NCBI RefSeq assembly: GCF_004402695.1
Contig: NZ_SOFL01000047.1
Span: 1-64,000, forward strand
DNA: 64,000 nucleotides
Direction of reading: 5' to 3'
Origin: Cryobacterium adonitolivorans
GTDB taxonomy: Bacteria > Actinomycetota > Actinomycetes > Actinomycetales > Microbacteriaceae
Positions 8,688-16,409 of this stretch are shown piece by piece (position 1 is the stretch's first letter; each line of letters begins with the position of its first letter). A program made the translations under genes and the position numbers. The notes beneath the pieces were generated by a model that was not told the DNA's origin, did not search any database, and worked only from the letters and a program-made list of their open reading frames with translations.

Positions 8688-9011
8688 TTAGTGGCCGCCG
8701 TCGACGAGCTTGAGGCCGATGACGCAGCCGACGAGGCCGAGGATGAGCAGGATCTTGAGCACCGACGCCGGTTCGCTGCCGAAGATCATCGCGTAGAGCA
8801 CGGTCAGGGCCGCGCCGATCCCCACCCAGACCGCGTACGCGGTTCCGATCGGGATGGTGCGCATCGCGAACGCCAGGCCGGCCATGCTCAACACGAGGCC
8901 GGCTCCGAAGATCACCGTGGGCCAGAGCTTTGTGAAGCCGACGGATTTGCCGAGGGCCGTCGCCCAGACGGCTTCGAGAACACCGGACACGATCAAAATA
9001 ATCCACGACAT
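8688..9011 (-). CDS. Small multidrug resistance (SMR) exporter, SugE/Gdx-like
   Basis: A 107-residue, four-helix SMR protein starting MSWIILIVSGVLEAVWA. The conserved Glu of helix 1 (E13) carries proton and substrate in this family. The W-A-x-x-LGKS pattern and the MRTIPIGTAYAVWVGIGA segment are closer to SugE/Gdx guanidinium exporters than to EmrE. It acts as an antiparallel dimer in the cytoplasmic membrane. It is a single gene, convergent with panD and downstream of the FKBP gene on the same strand. No guanidine riboswitch could be recognised in the 90-bp leader, so the substrate assignment stays open. Confidence 0.9.
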   Translation of the reverse strand: MSWIILIVSGVLEAVWATALGKSVGFTKLWPTVIFGAGLVLSMAGLAFAMRTIPIGTAYAVWVGIGAALTVLYAMIFGSEPASVLKILLILGLVGCVIGLKLVDGGH

Positions 9012-9100
9012 GACAACACTCCCGTGGCCAGTCTTGTCGCGTGCCGGGTACTGATCCGTCGTCCGGGACCGCGGTGAGCGGTCTCCCAGAAGACTAGCCC

Positions 9101-9131
9101 GGCGGCCTGTGCAGGAACTGAGCAGGCCGCC
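9101..9131 (-). terminator. Hairpin terminator of the FKBP gene
   Basis: A perfect 9-bp stem (GGCGGCCTG / CAGGCCGCC) with a 13-nt loop lies 9 bp after the FKBP stop and upstream of the SMR gene. It lacks a clear T-run, so it may be a Rho-assisted or weak intrinsic terminator. Confidence 0.5.
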
Positions 9132-9139
9132 AGGGAGCG

Positions 9140-10111
9140 CTATGCGGCGGCGATGATGTCCACGACGAAGACGAGAGTGTCGGTTTCGCTGATGCCGGCC
9201 GTCTCGTTGCCGCCTTCGTAACCCAGTTCGCCCGGCGGGATGACGATCACGACCTGGGAGCCGACGGTCTGTCCGACCAGTCCCTGGGTGAAGCCGGTGA
9301 TCAGCCCTGAGACCGGGAAGGTCGTGGGGCCGACGCCCCAGCTCTGGTCGAACACCTTGCCGGTGTCCCAGATGGCGCCGGTGTACTGCACGGTCACCGT
9401 GGAGGTTTCCGTGACGGCCGCGCCGTCGCCCTTCTTGAGCACCTCGACCCCGAGTTCCGCGGGCGGGTCGCTCTTGGGCATGGTCACGGTGGGCTCGCCG
9501 TCCTTGGCGAGCTTCACGGCGGGGAAACCGTCGGTGGGTTCCTGGTCTTCCCCGGTCGCGCGGGTGGGCAGCTTTTCCTTGATGTCGATCACGAAGAGCA
9601 GCTGGTCGGTGGCGGCCACACCCAGGTCGGTATTGCCGGCCTCGCCGAAACCGTCGGCGGGCGGGAAGACGACGGCCACCCTGTCTCCCACGTTGGAGCA
9701 GGCCACGCCCTTGAGGATGCCAGGGATGACGGCCTGGCCGTCGACCACGTTCACGGTGAGTCCGGCGGCGTCGCCGAAGCCGCCGGCGGTGAGCTTGGCC
9801 CCGGTGGTTGCGTTGTACGCGGCGTAGGAGATGGCCACGGAATCGCCCTCCTCCACGGCGTCCCCGGTGCCCTCCGTGACGACGGTGCGTTCGGTCGCCT
9901 TCGTGGCCAGAGGGGTTTCGAAGGTCACGGTCGGTTCAGCTCCGGCATCACCGGTGACGTTCACGGCATCCGAGGTCGAACCTGGATCGGTGCACTCGAT
10001 CGCAGCAGCAGAGGCCGACGGTGTTGCCGACGGATCTGGCGACGTCGAGCACCCGGTGAGGACGACGGTTGCGACCGCAGTCAGGGTGAGGAAGGTAGGA
10101 AGTGTGCGCAC
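9140..10111 (-). CDS. FKBP-type peptidyl-prolyl isomerase lipoprotein, two FKBP domains
   Basis: A 323-residue protein. A signal peptide ends in the lipobox VLTGC (Cys21), so it is anchored on the outer face of the membrane. A Ser/Pro/Ala-rich linker follows, then two FKBP folds. The first is about residues 70-170 (VEEGDSVAISYAAY, VIPGILKGVACSNVGDRV, TDQLLFVIDI). The second is about 215-320 (TVTVQYTGAIWDTGKVFDQSW, VSGLITGFTQGLVGQTVGSQVVIVIPP). The second retains the VQYTG, FD and Y/E residues of active domains; the first is more divergent and may be non-catalytic. It likely assists folding of exported proteins. Tandem-FKBP lipoproteins of this form are common in actinobacteria. Confidence 0.9.
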   Translation of the reverse strand: MRTLPTFLTLTAVATVVLTGCSTSPDPSATPSASAAAIECTDPGSTSDAVNVTGDAGAEPTVTFETPLATKATERTVVTEGTGDAVEEGDSVAISYAAYNATTGAKLTAGGFGDAAGLTVNVVDGQAVIPGILKGVACSNVGDRVAVVFPPADGFGEAGNTDLGVAATDQLLFVIDIKEKLPTRATGEDQEPTDGFPAVKLAKDGEPTVTMPKSDPPAELGVEVLKKGDGAAVTETSTVTVQYTGAIWDTGKVFDQSWGVGPTTFPVSGLITGFTQGLVGQTVGSQVVIVIPPGELGYEGGNETAGISETDTLVFVVDIIAAA

Positions 10112-10213
10112 GCAGGTGTCTCCAGTCAGATTCGGGCCTCGATCAGTCTGGCCCCCGCACCTATGTAAGTGCTGAATCGGGGCCGCTCCCAGCCGGAATC
10201 CCGGCGCGTTGTT

Positions 10214-10262
10214 GGGACTTTCGTCCCCTGACGGGGGAAGGACGGAGATCTAGACTTAATAT
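10214..10262 (+). promoter_or_regulatory. DosR/DevR-like box with -10 element
   Basis: GGGACTTTCGTCCC at 10214-10227 is a perfect GGGAC-N4-GTCCC inverted repeat, the core of the DosR/DevR hypoxia-regulon box (GGGACTWWAGTCCC). A TAATAT -10-like hexamer follows at 10257-10262, placing the box roughly at -55 to -42. It lies about 100 bp upstream of the FKBP start on one side and about 200 bp upstream of the small ORF at 10424 on the other. Confidence 0.55.
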
Positions 10263-10328
10263 ACGGCTCCAGAAATTCGTCAGGCCGAGCAGGTCGATGG
10301 TGACCGAACCCCACCGACAGTGGCGCCA

Positions 10329-10402
10329 TGCTTTCACGGCAACGTTTTGTTTGATTGACGCCCTGCCTCACCCATCGACCGCCGCTCGATGTGGTGAAAG
10401 CA
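10329..10402 (+). ncRNA. Structured leader upstream of a small ORF (candidate)
   Basis: TGCTTTCAC (10329-10337) and GTGAAAGCA (10394-10402) form a perfect 9-bp stem closing a 56-nt interior. It sits between the DosR-like promoter and the GTG of the 47-codon ORF. It could be a leader structure or a small RNA. No known riboswitch is recognised. Confidence 0.25.
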
Positions 10403-10423
10403 CGTCGAGAGAAAGAGCAATTC

Positions 10424-10567
10424 GTGTCCGACCAAAAGTCGACTTCAGTCAACGCCGTCAGCATGGACCGCTGGGAGAGCCTCAAGCGCGAGTATTTCTG
10501 GCGCACCCACCGCAACGTCCCCGCCGCGGCCCCGGCCGCCACGGTAGCCGACCCCAACGCGGAGTAG
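10424..10567 (+). CDS. Small protein of unknown function (47 aa)
   Basis: GTG 10424 is preceded by GAGAAAGAG, about 8 bp upstream. The 47-codon product has a charged aromatic core (MDRWESLKREYFW) and an Ala/Pro-rich C terminus, with no membrane segment. The gene has its own probable promoter with the DosR-like box and ends before a second such box. I recognise no family. An earlier in-frame ATG at 10355 is less likely because no ribosome site precedes it. The alternative is that this stretch is noncoding RNA. Confidence 0.45.
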   Translation: MSDQKSTSVNAVSMDRWESLKREYFWRTHRNVPAAAPAATVADPNAE

Positions 10568-10600
10568 CCCGCCGTTCACCGGCGGCCGGTAGCCCGCGTC

Positions 10601-10643
10601 GGGACTTTGGTCCACAGACGTTCCCGCCATAGCGCGATATGAT
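10601..10643 (+). promoter_or_regulatory. DosR/DevR-like box and -10 of a leaderless arsR-sulP promoter
   Basis: GGGACTTTGGTCCA at 10601-10614 differs from a perfect GGGAC-N4-GTCCC box by its last base. TATGAT at 10638-10643 is a good -10, ending 6 bp before the ATG at 10650, so the transcript probably starts at or very near the start codon. The box then sits near -48 to -35, where DosR-type activators bind. The geometry resembles the promoter near 10214. Confidence 0.55.
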
Positions 10644-10649
10644 GAATTC

Positions 10650-11072
10650 ATGGAACCGCTGAATGAGGATTCGACCGACACCTTCACGGATGCCAACCGC
10701 CCGCTGTATGAGGTGAAAGCCAACCTCTTCAAGGGTTTGGCGCATCCGGTTCGGGTGCGGGTGCTCGAGGTACTCGCACACGCCGACACCGACCTTTCGG
10801 TCTCGGACCTGCTCGCCGACACCGGCCTGGAGGCCTCACACCTCTCCCAGCACCTGTCGGTGTTGCGCCGGCACAACCTCGTGGTCGCCGAGCGCCGCGG
10901 CAGCCTGGTGTTCTACAGCCTGGCCTACCCGCAGGTCGCCGATCTGCTCGCGGTGGCCAGGCAGCTGCTCGTAGAGATCCTCGAGACCACCCAGCAGCGC
11001 CTGATCAGCACGGTGGGCCTGTCCCAACCCGGGTCGGCAGATGCCGTGGCGAGCAACGCGGTGTCGCGTTGA
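10650..11072 (+). CDS. ArsR/SmtB-family winged-helix regulator
   Basis: A 140-residue regulator. The helix-turn-helix is at about residues 50-90 (LEASHLSQHLSVLRRHNLVVAERRGSLVFYSL), in the usual ArsR arrangement. The position where metal-sensing members have ELCVCD reads DLSVSDLL, without cysteines, and no Cys is present elsewhere, so thiol-metal sensing is unlikely. A Ser/Ala-rich tail follows. Its stop overlaps the TTG start of the SulP gene (TTGA), so the two form an operon. It probably controls its own operon in response to an unknown signal. Confidence 0.85.
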   Translation: MEPLNEDSTDTFTDANRPLYEVKANLFKGLAHPVRVRVLEVLAHADTDLSVSDLLADTGLEASHLSQHLSVLRRHNLVVAERRGSLVFYSLAYPQVADLLAVARQLLVEILETTQQRLISTVGLSQPGSADAVASNAVSR

Positions 11073-12790
11073 CCGGGCTGGCCACCGCAGCCGGCACGAC
11101 CGGCCGCTACCTGCGCGCCCTGTTGCCCAGTTGGCAGGACTACCGCGACGTGAAGCGCACCTGGCGCGGCGACATCGTCGCCGGCCTCACCGTGGGCATC
11201 ATCGCGCTGCCGCTGGCCCTGGCCTTCGGGGTCAGCTCCGGCGCCGGCGCCGAGAGCGGCCTCATCACCGCCATCGTGGCCGGGGTCATCGCGGCCGTGT
11301 TCGGCGGCTCCAACATCCAGGTGTCCGGCCCCACCGGCGCGATGGTCGTGGTGCTCGGCCCGGTCGTGGCCGCCCACGGCGTCGGTGTTGTCGCGGTGCT
11401 CAGCCTCATGGCGGGCCTCATCGTGATCGCCGCCGGCGCCCTCAAGCTCGGCCGCGCGGTCACCTTCATCCCCTGGCCGGTGATCGAGGGGTTCACCCTC
11501 GGCATCGCCGTCATCATCTTCCTGCAGCAGGTGCCCGCCGCGATCGGCTCGCAGGCCGGACCGAGCAGCAACGCCTTCGTCGCCGCCGTGCAGTCCTTCG
11601 GCACCGTCGACTGGTCCACCGTGATCATCCCCGTGGCCATGGTGCTCGTCGTCGCCGCGATCATGATGCTGGCCCCCCTCGTGCACAAGAAGCTGCCGGG
11701 CTCGATCGTGGCCATCATCGTGGTGACCGTGATCGCCAACCTCGCCAACCTGCCGCTGGCCCGCATCGGCGAGCTGCCCAGCTCCCTGCCCTCGCCTCTG
11801 CTGCCCCAGCTCGATGCCGGCATGCTCGGCTCGCTGGTCGGCCCGGCGCTCACCATCGCGGCGCTCGCCGCGATCGAGTCCCTGCTCTCGGCGCGGGTGG
11901 CCGTCACGCTCTCCGACACCGGCCCGTACGACGCCGACCGCGAGCTGGTGGGCCAGGGCCTGGCCTCGATCGCGTCGGGCTTCTTCGGCGGCATGCCGGC
12001 CACCGGCGCGATCGCGCGCACGGCCGTGAACATCCGTTCGGGCGGCCGCACCCGGCTGGCGGCCATCGTGCACTCGATCGTGCTCGTCGGCGTGGTCTAC
12101 CTGGCCACCGGGGTGGTCTCGCAGATCCCGCTCGCCGCGCTCTCCGGGGTGCTCATGATGACCGCGGCCCGCATGATCTCGATCGCCACGGTGCGCAGCA
12201 TCATCGGTTCCACGGGGTCGGATGCCACGGTCTTCGTCATCACCGCCCTGGTGACGGTCTCGGTCGACCTCATCGTGGCGGTGGGCATCGGCATCGCCGT
12301 TGCCGCGTTCTTCGCGCTGCGGGCGGTGTCGGCCTCCAGTGGGGTGCACCGGGAGGAACTGCCCGGCGAACCCGTGTCCGGCGATGAACGCATCGCACTG
12401 TTCAGGCTCGACGGCGCCCTGTTCTTCGGTGCCGCCGAGCGGATGCTCGAACGGGTCAACCAGACCAGTCACATCACCGTCGTGATCATCCGCATGTCGC
12501 AGCTGCAGATCCTCGATGCCACCGGCGCCCGGGTGATCACCGAGATGATCCAGGCGCTCGAGCGGCGCGGCATCACGGTACTGGTCAAGGGCATCCAGCC
12601 GCGGCACCTCAAGCTCGTCACCCGGGTGGGCGTGATCACGTCGCTGCGGCACCGCAACCACCTGTTCACCGACCTCGACGCCGCGATCGAGCACGCTCGC
12701 AGCCACGTCACCCGGGCCGCGACCGCTGCGGGCGGCACGGATGCCGGCGACTTCGGCTGGACCAGCGCGATCCGGTTACCCAGGGACTAA
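11069..12790 (+). CDS. SulP-family anion transporter with STAS domain
   Basis: A 573-residue SLC26/SulP protein. About 12-14 membrane segments span residues 35-420 (GLTVGIIALPLALAFG, SGPTGAMVVVLGP and the MPATGAIARTAVNIRSGGRT signature). A cytoplasmic STAS domain lies at about 430-550 (RLDGALFFGAAERML, ILDATGARVITEM). It should move sulfate, bicarbonate or another small anion across the membrane. The start is TTG overlapping the arsR stop by 4 bp; no better start lies nearby. Its 3' end overlaps the convergent LuxR-type gene by 4 bp. The ion is not decided by the sequence; no cysteine biosynthesis or carbonic anhydrase gene is adjacent. Confidence 0.9.
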   Translation: MTGLATAAGTTGRYLRALLPSWQDYRDVKRTWRGDIVAGLTVGIIALPLALAFGVSSGAGAESGLITAIVAGVIAAVFGGSNIQVSGPTGAMVVVLGPVVAAHGVGVVAVLSLMAGLIVIAAGALKLGRAVTFIPWPVIEGFTLGIAVIIFLQQVPAAIGSQAGPSSNAFVAAVQSFGTVDWSTVIIPVAMVLVVAAIMMLAPLVHKKLPGSIVAIIVVTVIANLANLPLARIGELPSSLPSPLLPQLDAGMLGSLVGPALTIAALAAIESLLSARVAVTLSDTGPYDADRELVGQGLASIASGFFGGMPATGAIARTAVNIRSGGRTRLAAIVHSIVLVGVVYLATGVVSQIPLAALSGVLMMTAARMISIATVRSIIGSTGSDATVFVITALVTVSVDLIVAVGIGIAVAAFFALRAVSASSGVHREELPGEPVSGDERIALFRLDGALFFGAAERMLERVNQTSHITVVIIRMSQLQILDATGARVITEMIQALERRGITVLVKGIQPRHLKLVTRVGVITSLRHRNHLFTDLDAAIEHARSHVTRAATAAGGTDAGDFGWTSAIRLPRD

Positions 12791-14058
12791 CGGGCCAGCG
12801 ACGCCAGCTCGGCGCGGGTGGAGGCGCCCACCTTGCGCAGCAGGTTGGCCACGTGGAACTTCACCGTGTTCTCGCTGATCGACAGCTCTGCGGCGATGGC
12901 CTTGTTGCGCGCGCCTGAGGAGACGAGGGCGAGAACGCCCTGCTCGCGTGGGCTCAGCCCCCACTCGGTGGCCGGGGCCAGCGGCGCCAGGGGCGCGTCG
13001 AGCGGCAGCGAGACGGTGAGCTCCGAACCCCAGCCGGCGGTGGCCTGCACATCGAAGGTACCGCCGAGCGCGGCCACCCTGGCGGTGAGCGGACCGACGC
13101 CGGGGGAGTCCGCGGAGAGGGCCCCGGCTCCGTCGTCGCGGATCTGGATGAGCAGGTTGGCGCCGTCACAGTCCCACTGCACCCGCACTCGGCTCACCCC
13201 GGTCTGCTCCACCAGGGCCAGCACGGCCCCGCGCACGATGGCGCGGCCAGCGTGGGCGACCTCGCCGGGCAGGGCCCGCCCGTTCGCCGGTGGTTCGACG
13301 AGCTGCACGTCGAGGTCGCCGAACCGAACCAGCGGCCGCAGGTCGTCCCGCAGTCGGGCGAAGGCCTCCACCACGGGCTCCTCCGCAAGCGATCGGTCCC
13401 GGTCCGACACGGCCCGCAGGCTCACCATGGCGCTGGCGGCCAGATCGGTGGCGGTCTGCCGGGCGGCCTCGGCGCTGACCGTGCGCGAGCGCAGCACGGC
13501 GAGCAGGGATTCGAGGGTGGTCGAATGGGCATCCGTGAGGTCGGCGATGAGCTTGGCGCGCTCGGCCGACGCGGCCCGCGAGTCGAGCAGGTAGGCGGGG
13601 GTGGCCGCAGCGACCTGCTGGCGGATGCTGGTGGCCACGAGCTGCCACAACCGGCCCACGAATCCGAGGGTCGCCTCGGGATCCGCGGCGCCGGCCGGCG
13701 TGAGTTGGGGGTCGGTGAGCACCAGCAGGGCGCCGGTCGACGCGGTCCACGCGGTGACCGGTCGGTCGGTCCCGCCGATCACGGCCCGCCGGCCCCACGG
13801 GTCGGACGGCGCGAGAGTGAGCGAGTGTCGCACGGCGTCGAGCTCGACGAGCGTTACCTCATCGATGATCGCCGGGTCACCGGCCTTCTTCTGTGGGCGC
13901 CCCGTGCAGTCCTCGGTGAAGATCACCAGGGCGCTATGCCCGATGAACGGCTCCAGCAGGGCCGAGAAGCCGCCGGCGATGTCGAGGAGGGAACTCTCGA
14001 CGACGGTTTGCAGGGCGTCGAGCAGTTCGATTGAGCGGGGGTTGGCGAGAGAGTACAC
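12787..14058 (-). CDS. LuxR-type regulator fused to a degenerate histidine-kinase-like module
   Basis: A 423-residue protein. The N-terminal 150 residues look like a GAF-type sensory region. Residues about 170-230 resemble the dimerisation helices of NarX/DesK-type kinases, but the phospho-acceptor reads DLTDAHS rather than LHD. A HATPase-like region (about 270-350) keeps the G1 box RDDGAG and a C-terminal GWGSELTVSLPL, but its N box lacks the Asn. The last 65 residues are a LuxR/NarL helix-turn-helix (LSPREQGVLALV, NKAIAAELSISENTVKFH). It may therefore sense a ligand directly and bind DNA without phosphotransfer. It is divergent from hxlB, so control of the RuMP pair is likely. The start is GTG 14058. 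Confidence 0.8.
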   Translation of the reverse strand: MYSLANPRSIELLDALQTVVESSLLDIAGGFSALLEPFIGHSALVIFTEDCTGRPQKKAGDPAIIDEVTLVELDAVRHSLTLAPSDPWGRRAVIGGTDRPVTAWTASTGALLVLTDPQLTPAGAADPEATLGFVGRLWQLVATSIRQQVAAATPAYLLDSRAASAERAKLIADLTDAHSTTLESLLAVLRSRTVSAEAARQTATDLAASAMVSLRAVSDRDRSLAEEPVVEAFARLRDDLRPLVRFGDLDVQLVEPPANGRALPGEVAHAGRAIVRGAVLALVEQTGVSRVRVQWDCDGANLLIQIRDDGAGALSADSPGVGPLTARVAALGGTFDVQATAGWGSELTVSLPLDAPLAPLAPATEWGLSPREQGVLALVSSGARNKAIAAELSISENTVKFHVANLLRKVGASTRAELASLAR

Positions 14059-14155
14059 CGGGTCAGCCTACCCGGATGTAGTCGTCCGGCCGCCCAGGCC
14101 CTACCCATTCGGGTGGGCGGCCCGTCCGTTCGGTGGGCCGCATCCACTGAGATGG
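14058..14155. promoter_or_regulatory. Divergent control region between the LuxR-type gene and hxlB
   Basis: An inverted repeat CCGGGT-N6-ACCCGG (14058-14075) overlaps the first base of the regulator's start codon. Further on, 14102-14118 contains CCC-ATTC-GGG followed by three spaced variants of GGTGGGC(C/G)GC up to 14155. These repeated, partly palindromic motifs are candidate binding sites for the regulator. No obvious -35/-10 pair stands out in this GC-rich stretch. Confidence 0.35.
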
Positions 14156-14172
14156 GCGGCAACCATGGAGGA

Positions 14173-14751
14173 ATGCCCCACACCGAAACCGTGACCGCCA
14201 GCCTGGGAACGATCCTCGCCGAGAACACGGCCGTCATCGATCGCCTGGCCACGGATGCCGCATCCACCGCACTCGATGACGTGGCCGACCGGCTCCGCGC
14301 CGCCGAGCGCATCTTCGTGCTGGGCGCCGGCCGCTCGGGCCTGGCCCTGCGGATGACCGCCATGCGCCTGATGCACCTGGGCCTCGATGTGCACGTCGTC
14401 GGCGAGGTCACCACGCCGGCCATCACGGCCGCCGACGCACTCCTCGTGGCGAGTGGCTCGGGTAGCACCGCTGGCATCGTGCGGGCGGCCGAGACGGCGC
14501 ACGCGGTGGGCGCGACGGTGCTGGCCCTGACGACGGCCGGATCCTCCCCGCTGGCCGGGCTGGCTACGGTGACCGTGGTCGTGCCGGCGGCCGAGAAGCA
14601 GGACCACGGCAGCGCCCTGTCGGCGCAGTACTCCGGCGGCCTGTTCGAACAGTCCGTGTTGCTGATCGGCGACGCGGTCTTCCATACGCTCTGGCAGGCA
14701 TCCGGGTCTACCGCCGCCGACCTCTGGCCCCGGCACGCCAATCTCGACTAG
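14173..14751 (+). CDS. hxlB: 6-phospho-3-hexuloisomerase
   Basis: A 192-residue SIS-domain isomerase converting D-arabino-3-hexulose-6-phosphate to fructose-6-phosphate, the second step of the ribulose monophosphate (RuMP) pathway. Diagnostic stretches are VLGAGRSGLALRMTAMRLMHLG, GSGSTAG in the phosphosugar loop, GSALSAQYSGGLFEQS and the C-terminal HANLD. ATG 14173 gives the family's usual N terminus, although GGAGGA touches it; an in-frame ATG at 14152 is the alternative. hxlA follows 52 bp downstream. Confidence 0.92.
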   Translation: MPHTETVTASLGTILAENTAVIDRLATDAASTALDDVADRLRAAERIFVLGAGRSGLALRMTAMRLMHLGLDVHVVGEVTTPAITAADALLVASGSGSTAGIVRAAETAHAVGATVLALTTAGSSPLAGLATVTVVVPAAEKQDHGSALSAQYSGGLFEQSVLLIGDAVFHTLWQASGSTAADLWPRHANLD

Positions 14752-14803
14752 CCCGCCCCTCCCACTCACTTCGCACCACCCACAGAAACGGAAAGCAGAT
14801 CCC

Positions 14804-15427
14804 ATGAAGCTTCAGGTCGCAATGGACGTACTCACCACCGACGACGCGCTGGCCCTGGCCGGCAAGGTCGCCCCGTACGTCGACATCATCGAGCTCGGCA
14901 CCCCGCTCATCAAGGCGGAGGGCCTTCGCGCCGTCACCGCGATCAAGCAGGCCCACCCCGACAAGATCGTCTTCGCCGACCTCAAGACGATGGATGCCGG
15001 CGAGCTTGAGGCCGACATCGCCTTCACCGCCGGTGCCGACCTGGTCACCGTGCTGGGCACGGCCGGCGACAGCACCATCGTGGGCGCCGTGAAGGCGGCC
15101 ACCACGCACAACAAGGGCGTCGTCGTCGACCTGATCGGTGTGGCCGACAAGGTCGCCCGTGCGCGCGAAGTCATCGCCCTGGGTGCCGTCTTCGTCGAGA
15201 TGCACGCCGGTCTCGATGAGCAGGCCGAAGAGGGCTTCACCCTCGAGACCCTGCTCGCCGCCGGCGAGACGGCCCAGGTGCCGTTCTCCCTGGCCGGCGG
15301 AATTTCGGCTGCCACCATCGAGTCAGTTCAGCGCGCCGGCGCAGCCGTCGCCGTGGCCGGCGGCGCCATCTACGGGGCGGACGATCCCGCCGCCGCCGCC
15401 GCCGAACTTCGCGCCGCAATCAGCTAG
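14804..15427 (+). CDS. hxlA: 3-hexulose-6-phosphate synthase
   Basis: A 207-residue OMP-decarboxylase-superfamily TIM barrel that condenses formaldehyde with ribulose-5-phosphate. The MKLQVAMD start, DIIELGTPLIKAEG, the catalytic VFADLKTMDAGELE and the phosphate-binding SLAGGIS and VAGGAIYGA motifs match HPS rather than KGPDC or PyrF. Together with hxlB it forms a complete formaldehyde-fixing pair. In non-methylotrophs this serves detoxification, or runs in reverse to make ribulose-5-phosphate. An intrinsic terminator follows 40 bp downstream. Confidence 0.93.
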   Translation: MKLQVAMDVLTTDDALALAGKVAPYVDIIELGTPLIKAEGLRAVTAIKQAHPDKIVFADLKTMDAGELEADIAFTAGADLVTVLGTAGDSTIVGAVKAATTHNKGVVVDLIGVADKVARAREVIALGAVFVEMHAGLDEQAEEGFTLETLLAAGETAQVPFSLAGGISAATIESVQRAGAAVAVAGGAIYGADDPAAAAAELRAAIS

Positions 15428-15467
15428 CCGCCGCCGGCGCCGTGACGGCGCATCCGCGAGATGACAG

Positions 15468-15502
15468 GAACGGCCCCTTCACAACGTGTGAAGGGGCCGT
15501 TC
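15468..15502. terminator. Bidirectional hairpin terminator
   Basis: A perfect 16-bp stem (GAACGGCCCCTTCACA with its complement) closes a 3-nt loop between the convergent hxlA and phosphatase genes. It can serve both strands. No long T-run follows on either side. Confidence 0.8.
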
Positions 15503-15543
15503 GCGACGCCTGGGCGCAGCGGGGATACTGCGAAACTGACGGA

Positions 15544-16212
15544 TCAGCCTAAAAGGAGCTTGCCGAGCTGGTCGGAGGAGTGCACCACGGCGGTGGCCAG
15601 GGCGGCCTCCTCGGGGGAGCCGTAGCCCCATTCGACGAGGATGGTGGGAACGCCGTTGGCGTTGGCGCCCTCGGCGTCGTAGACGCGGTCGCCGACCATG
15701 ACGACGGCGGAGGTGTCGACGCCGGCGGCGGCGAGGCGCACCAGGGCCTCCTCGACGATGTCCGCCTTGTTGCTGCGGGTCTCGTTCTCGGTGGCGCCCA
15801 CCATGACGGTGAAGTACTGGGCCAGTTCGAAGTGTTCCAGGATCGCGATCGCGGTGTGCTCGGGCTTGCTGGTGGCCAGGCCGAGCGGGATGCCGGACTC
15901 GTGGATGCGCTCGAGCAGGCCGGCGACGCCCGGGTACACGGCGGTGTCCAGCGACGCGGGGCCCTGGTAGTCGGCGCGGTACACGGCCAGGGCCTCCTGG
16001 GCCTCGTCGGGCGTCATGCCGGCGTACTCGCCGAACGCGGCCAGCAGCGGCGGGCCGACGTACTTCATCAGCTCGGTGTCGGAGGGAACCGGACGGCCGA
16101 GCAGAGCGAAGGTGCGGGCCAGCGAGTTCGTGATCGCCGGGGCGGAATCCGTGATGGTTCCGTCGAGGTCGAAGAGGATGGCGCTCCAGGTGCGCGTCAG
16201 AGTGGGGTTCAC
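15544..16212 (-). CDS. HAD-superfamily hydrolase, phosphoglycolate-phosphatase-like
   Basis: A 222-residue HAD hydrolase with motif I FDLDGTITDS (catalytic Asp pair), cap helices (residues about 30-95), motif II GLATSKP, motif III lysine in RSNKADIV, and motif IV MVGDRVYDAEGA. This is the Gph/PgmB-like subfamily; substrates may include 2-phosphoglycolate or another sugar phosphate. GTG 16212 gives the N terminus closest to the family. The longer open frame upstream runs through palindrome A and the next gene and is a shadow. It could be loosely co-transcribed with the kinase, NucS and MFS genes upstream, but 197 bp and a palindrome separate them. Confidence 0.88.
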   Translation of the reverse strand: MNPTLTRTWSAILFDLDGTITDSAPAITNSLARTFALLGRPVPSDTELMKYVGPPLLAAFGEYAGMTPDEAQEALAVYRADYQGPASLDTAVYPGVAGLLERIHESGIPLGLATSKPEHTAIAILEHFELAQYFTVMVGATENETRSNKADIVEEALVRLAAAGVDTSAVVMVGDRVYDAEGANANGVPTILVEWGYGSPEEAALATAVVHSSDQLGKLLLG

Positions 16213-16328
16213 TCGCAATATCCTAGGGCCGGAGGGGGCAAACCCGTGCATGCGAGGAGAATTCACGGCAAGCGCACGACCCTGCGGTTGACGGCTCGCT
16301 CGGCCGGGTTTCGGTCGTTTCCCCAGCC

Positions 16329-16394
16329 AACTGTTGCCGCAACGGACATCTGCGGCCGGTGCGCCGGACGCAAATGTCCGCACCGGAAACAGTT
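16329..16394. repeat. Family A intergenic palindrome, complete copy
   Basis: Two 31-bp arms pair across a 4-nt centre, with mismatches at only a few places. The arms begin AACTGTTGCC and end GGAAACAGTT; the shared cores are CGGACAT and ATGTCCG. It lies between the phosphatase start and the kinase stop on the minus strand. It shares its sequence with 58228-58289 and, as a half copy, 112-144. Confidence 0.85.
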
Positions 16395-16409
16395 GCGGCG
16401 GAGGGCCGG

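Noticed and set aside
9012-9100. Possible guanidine riboswitch in front of the SugE/Gdx-like gene
   Set aside because: The ykkC-I conserved blocks and the paired ACGR hairpins of guanidine-II were looked for on the minus strand; only one ACGA with a weak stem was seen.
10925-12706. Long minus-strand frame antisense to sulP
   Set aside because: Composition is His/Asp/Gly/Arg-rich without domains; it is a shadow of the SulP gene, whose protein has clear homology.
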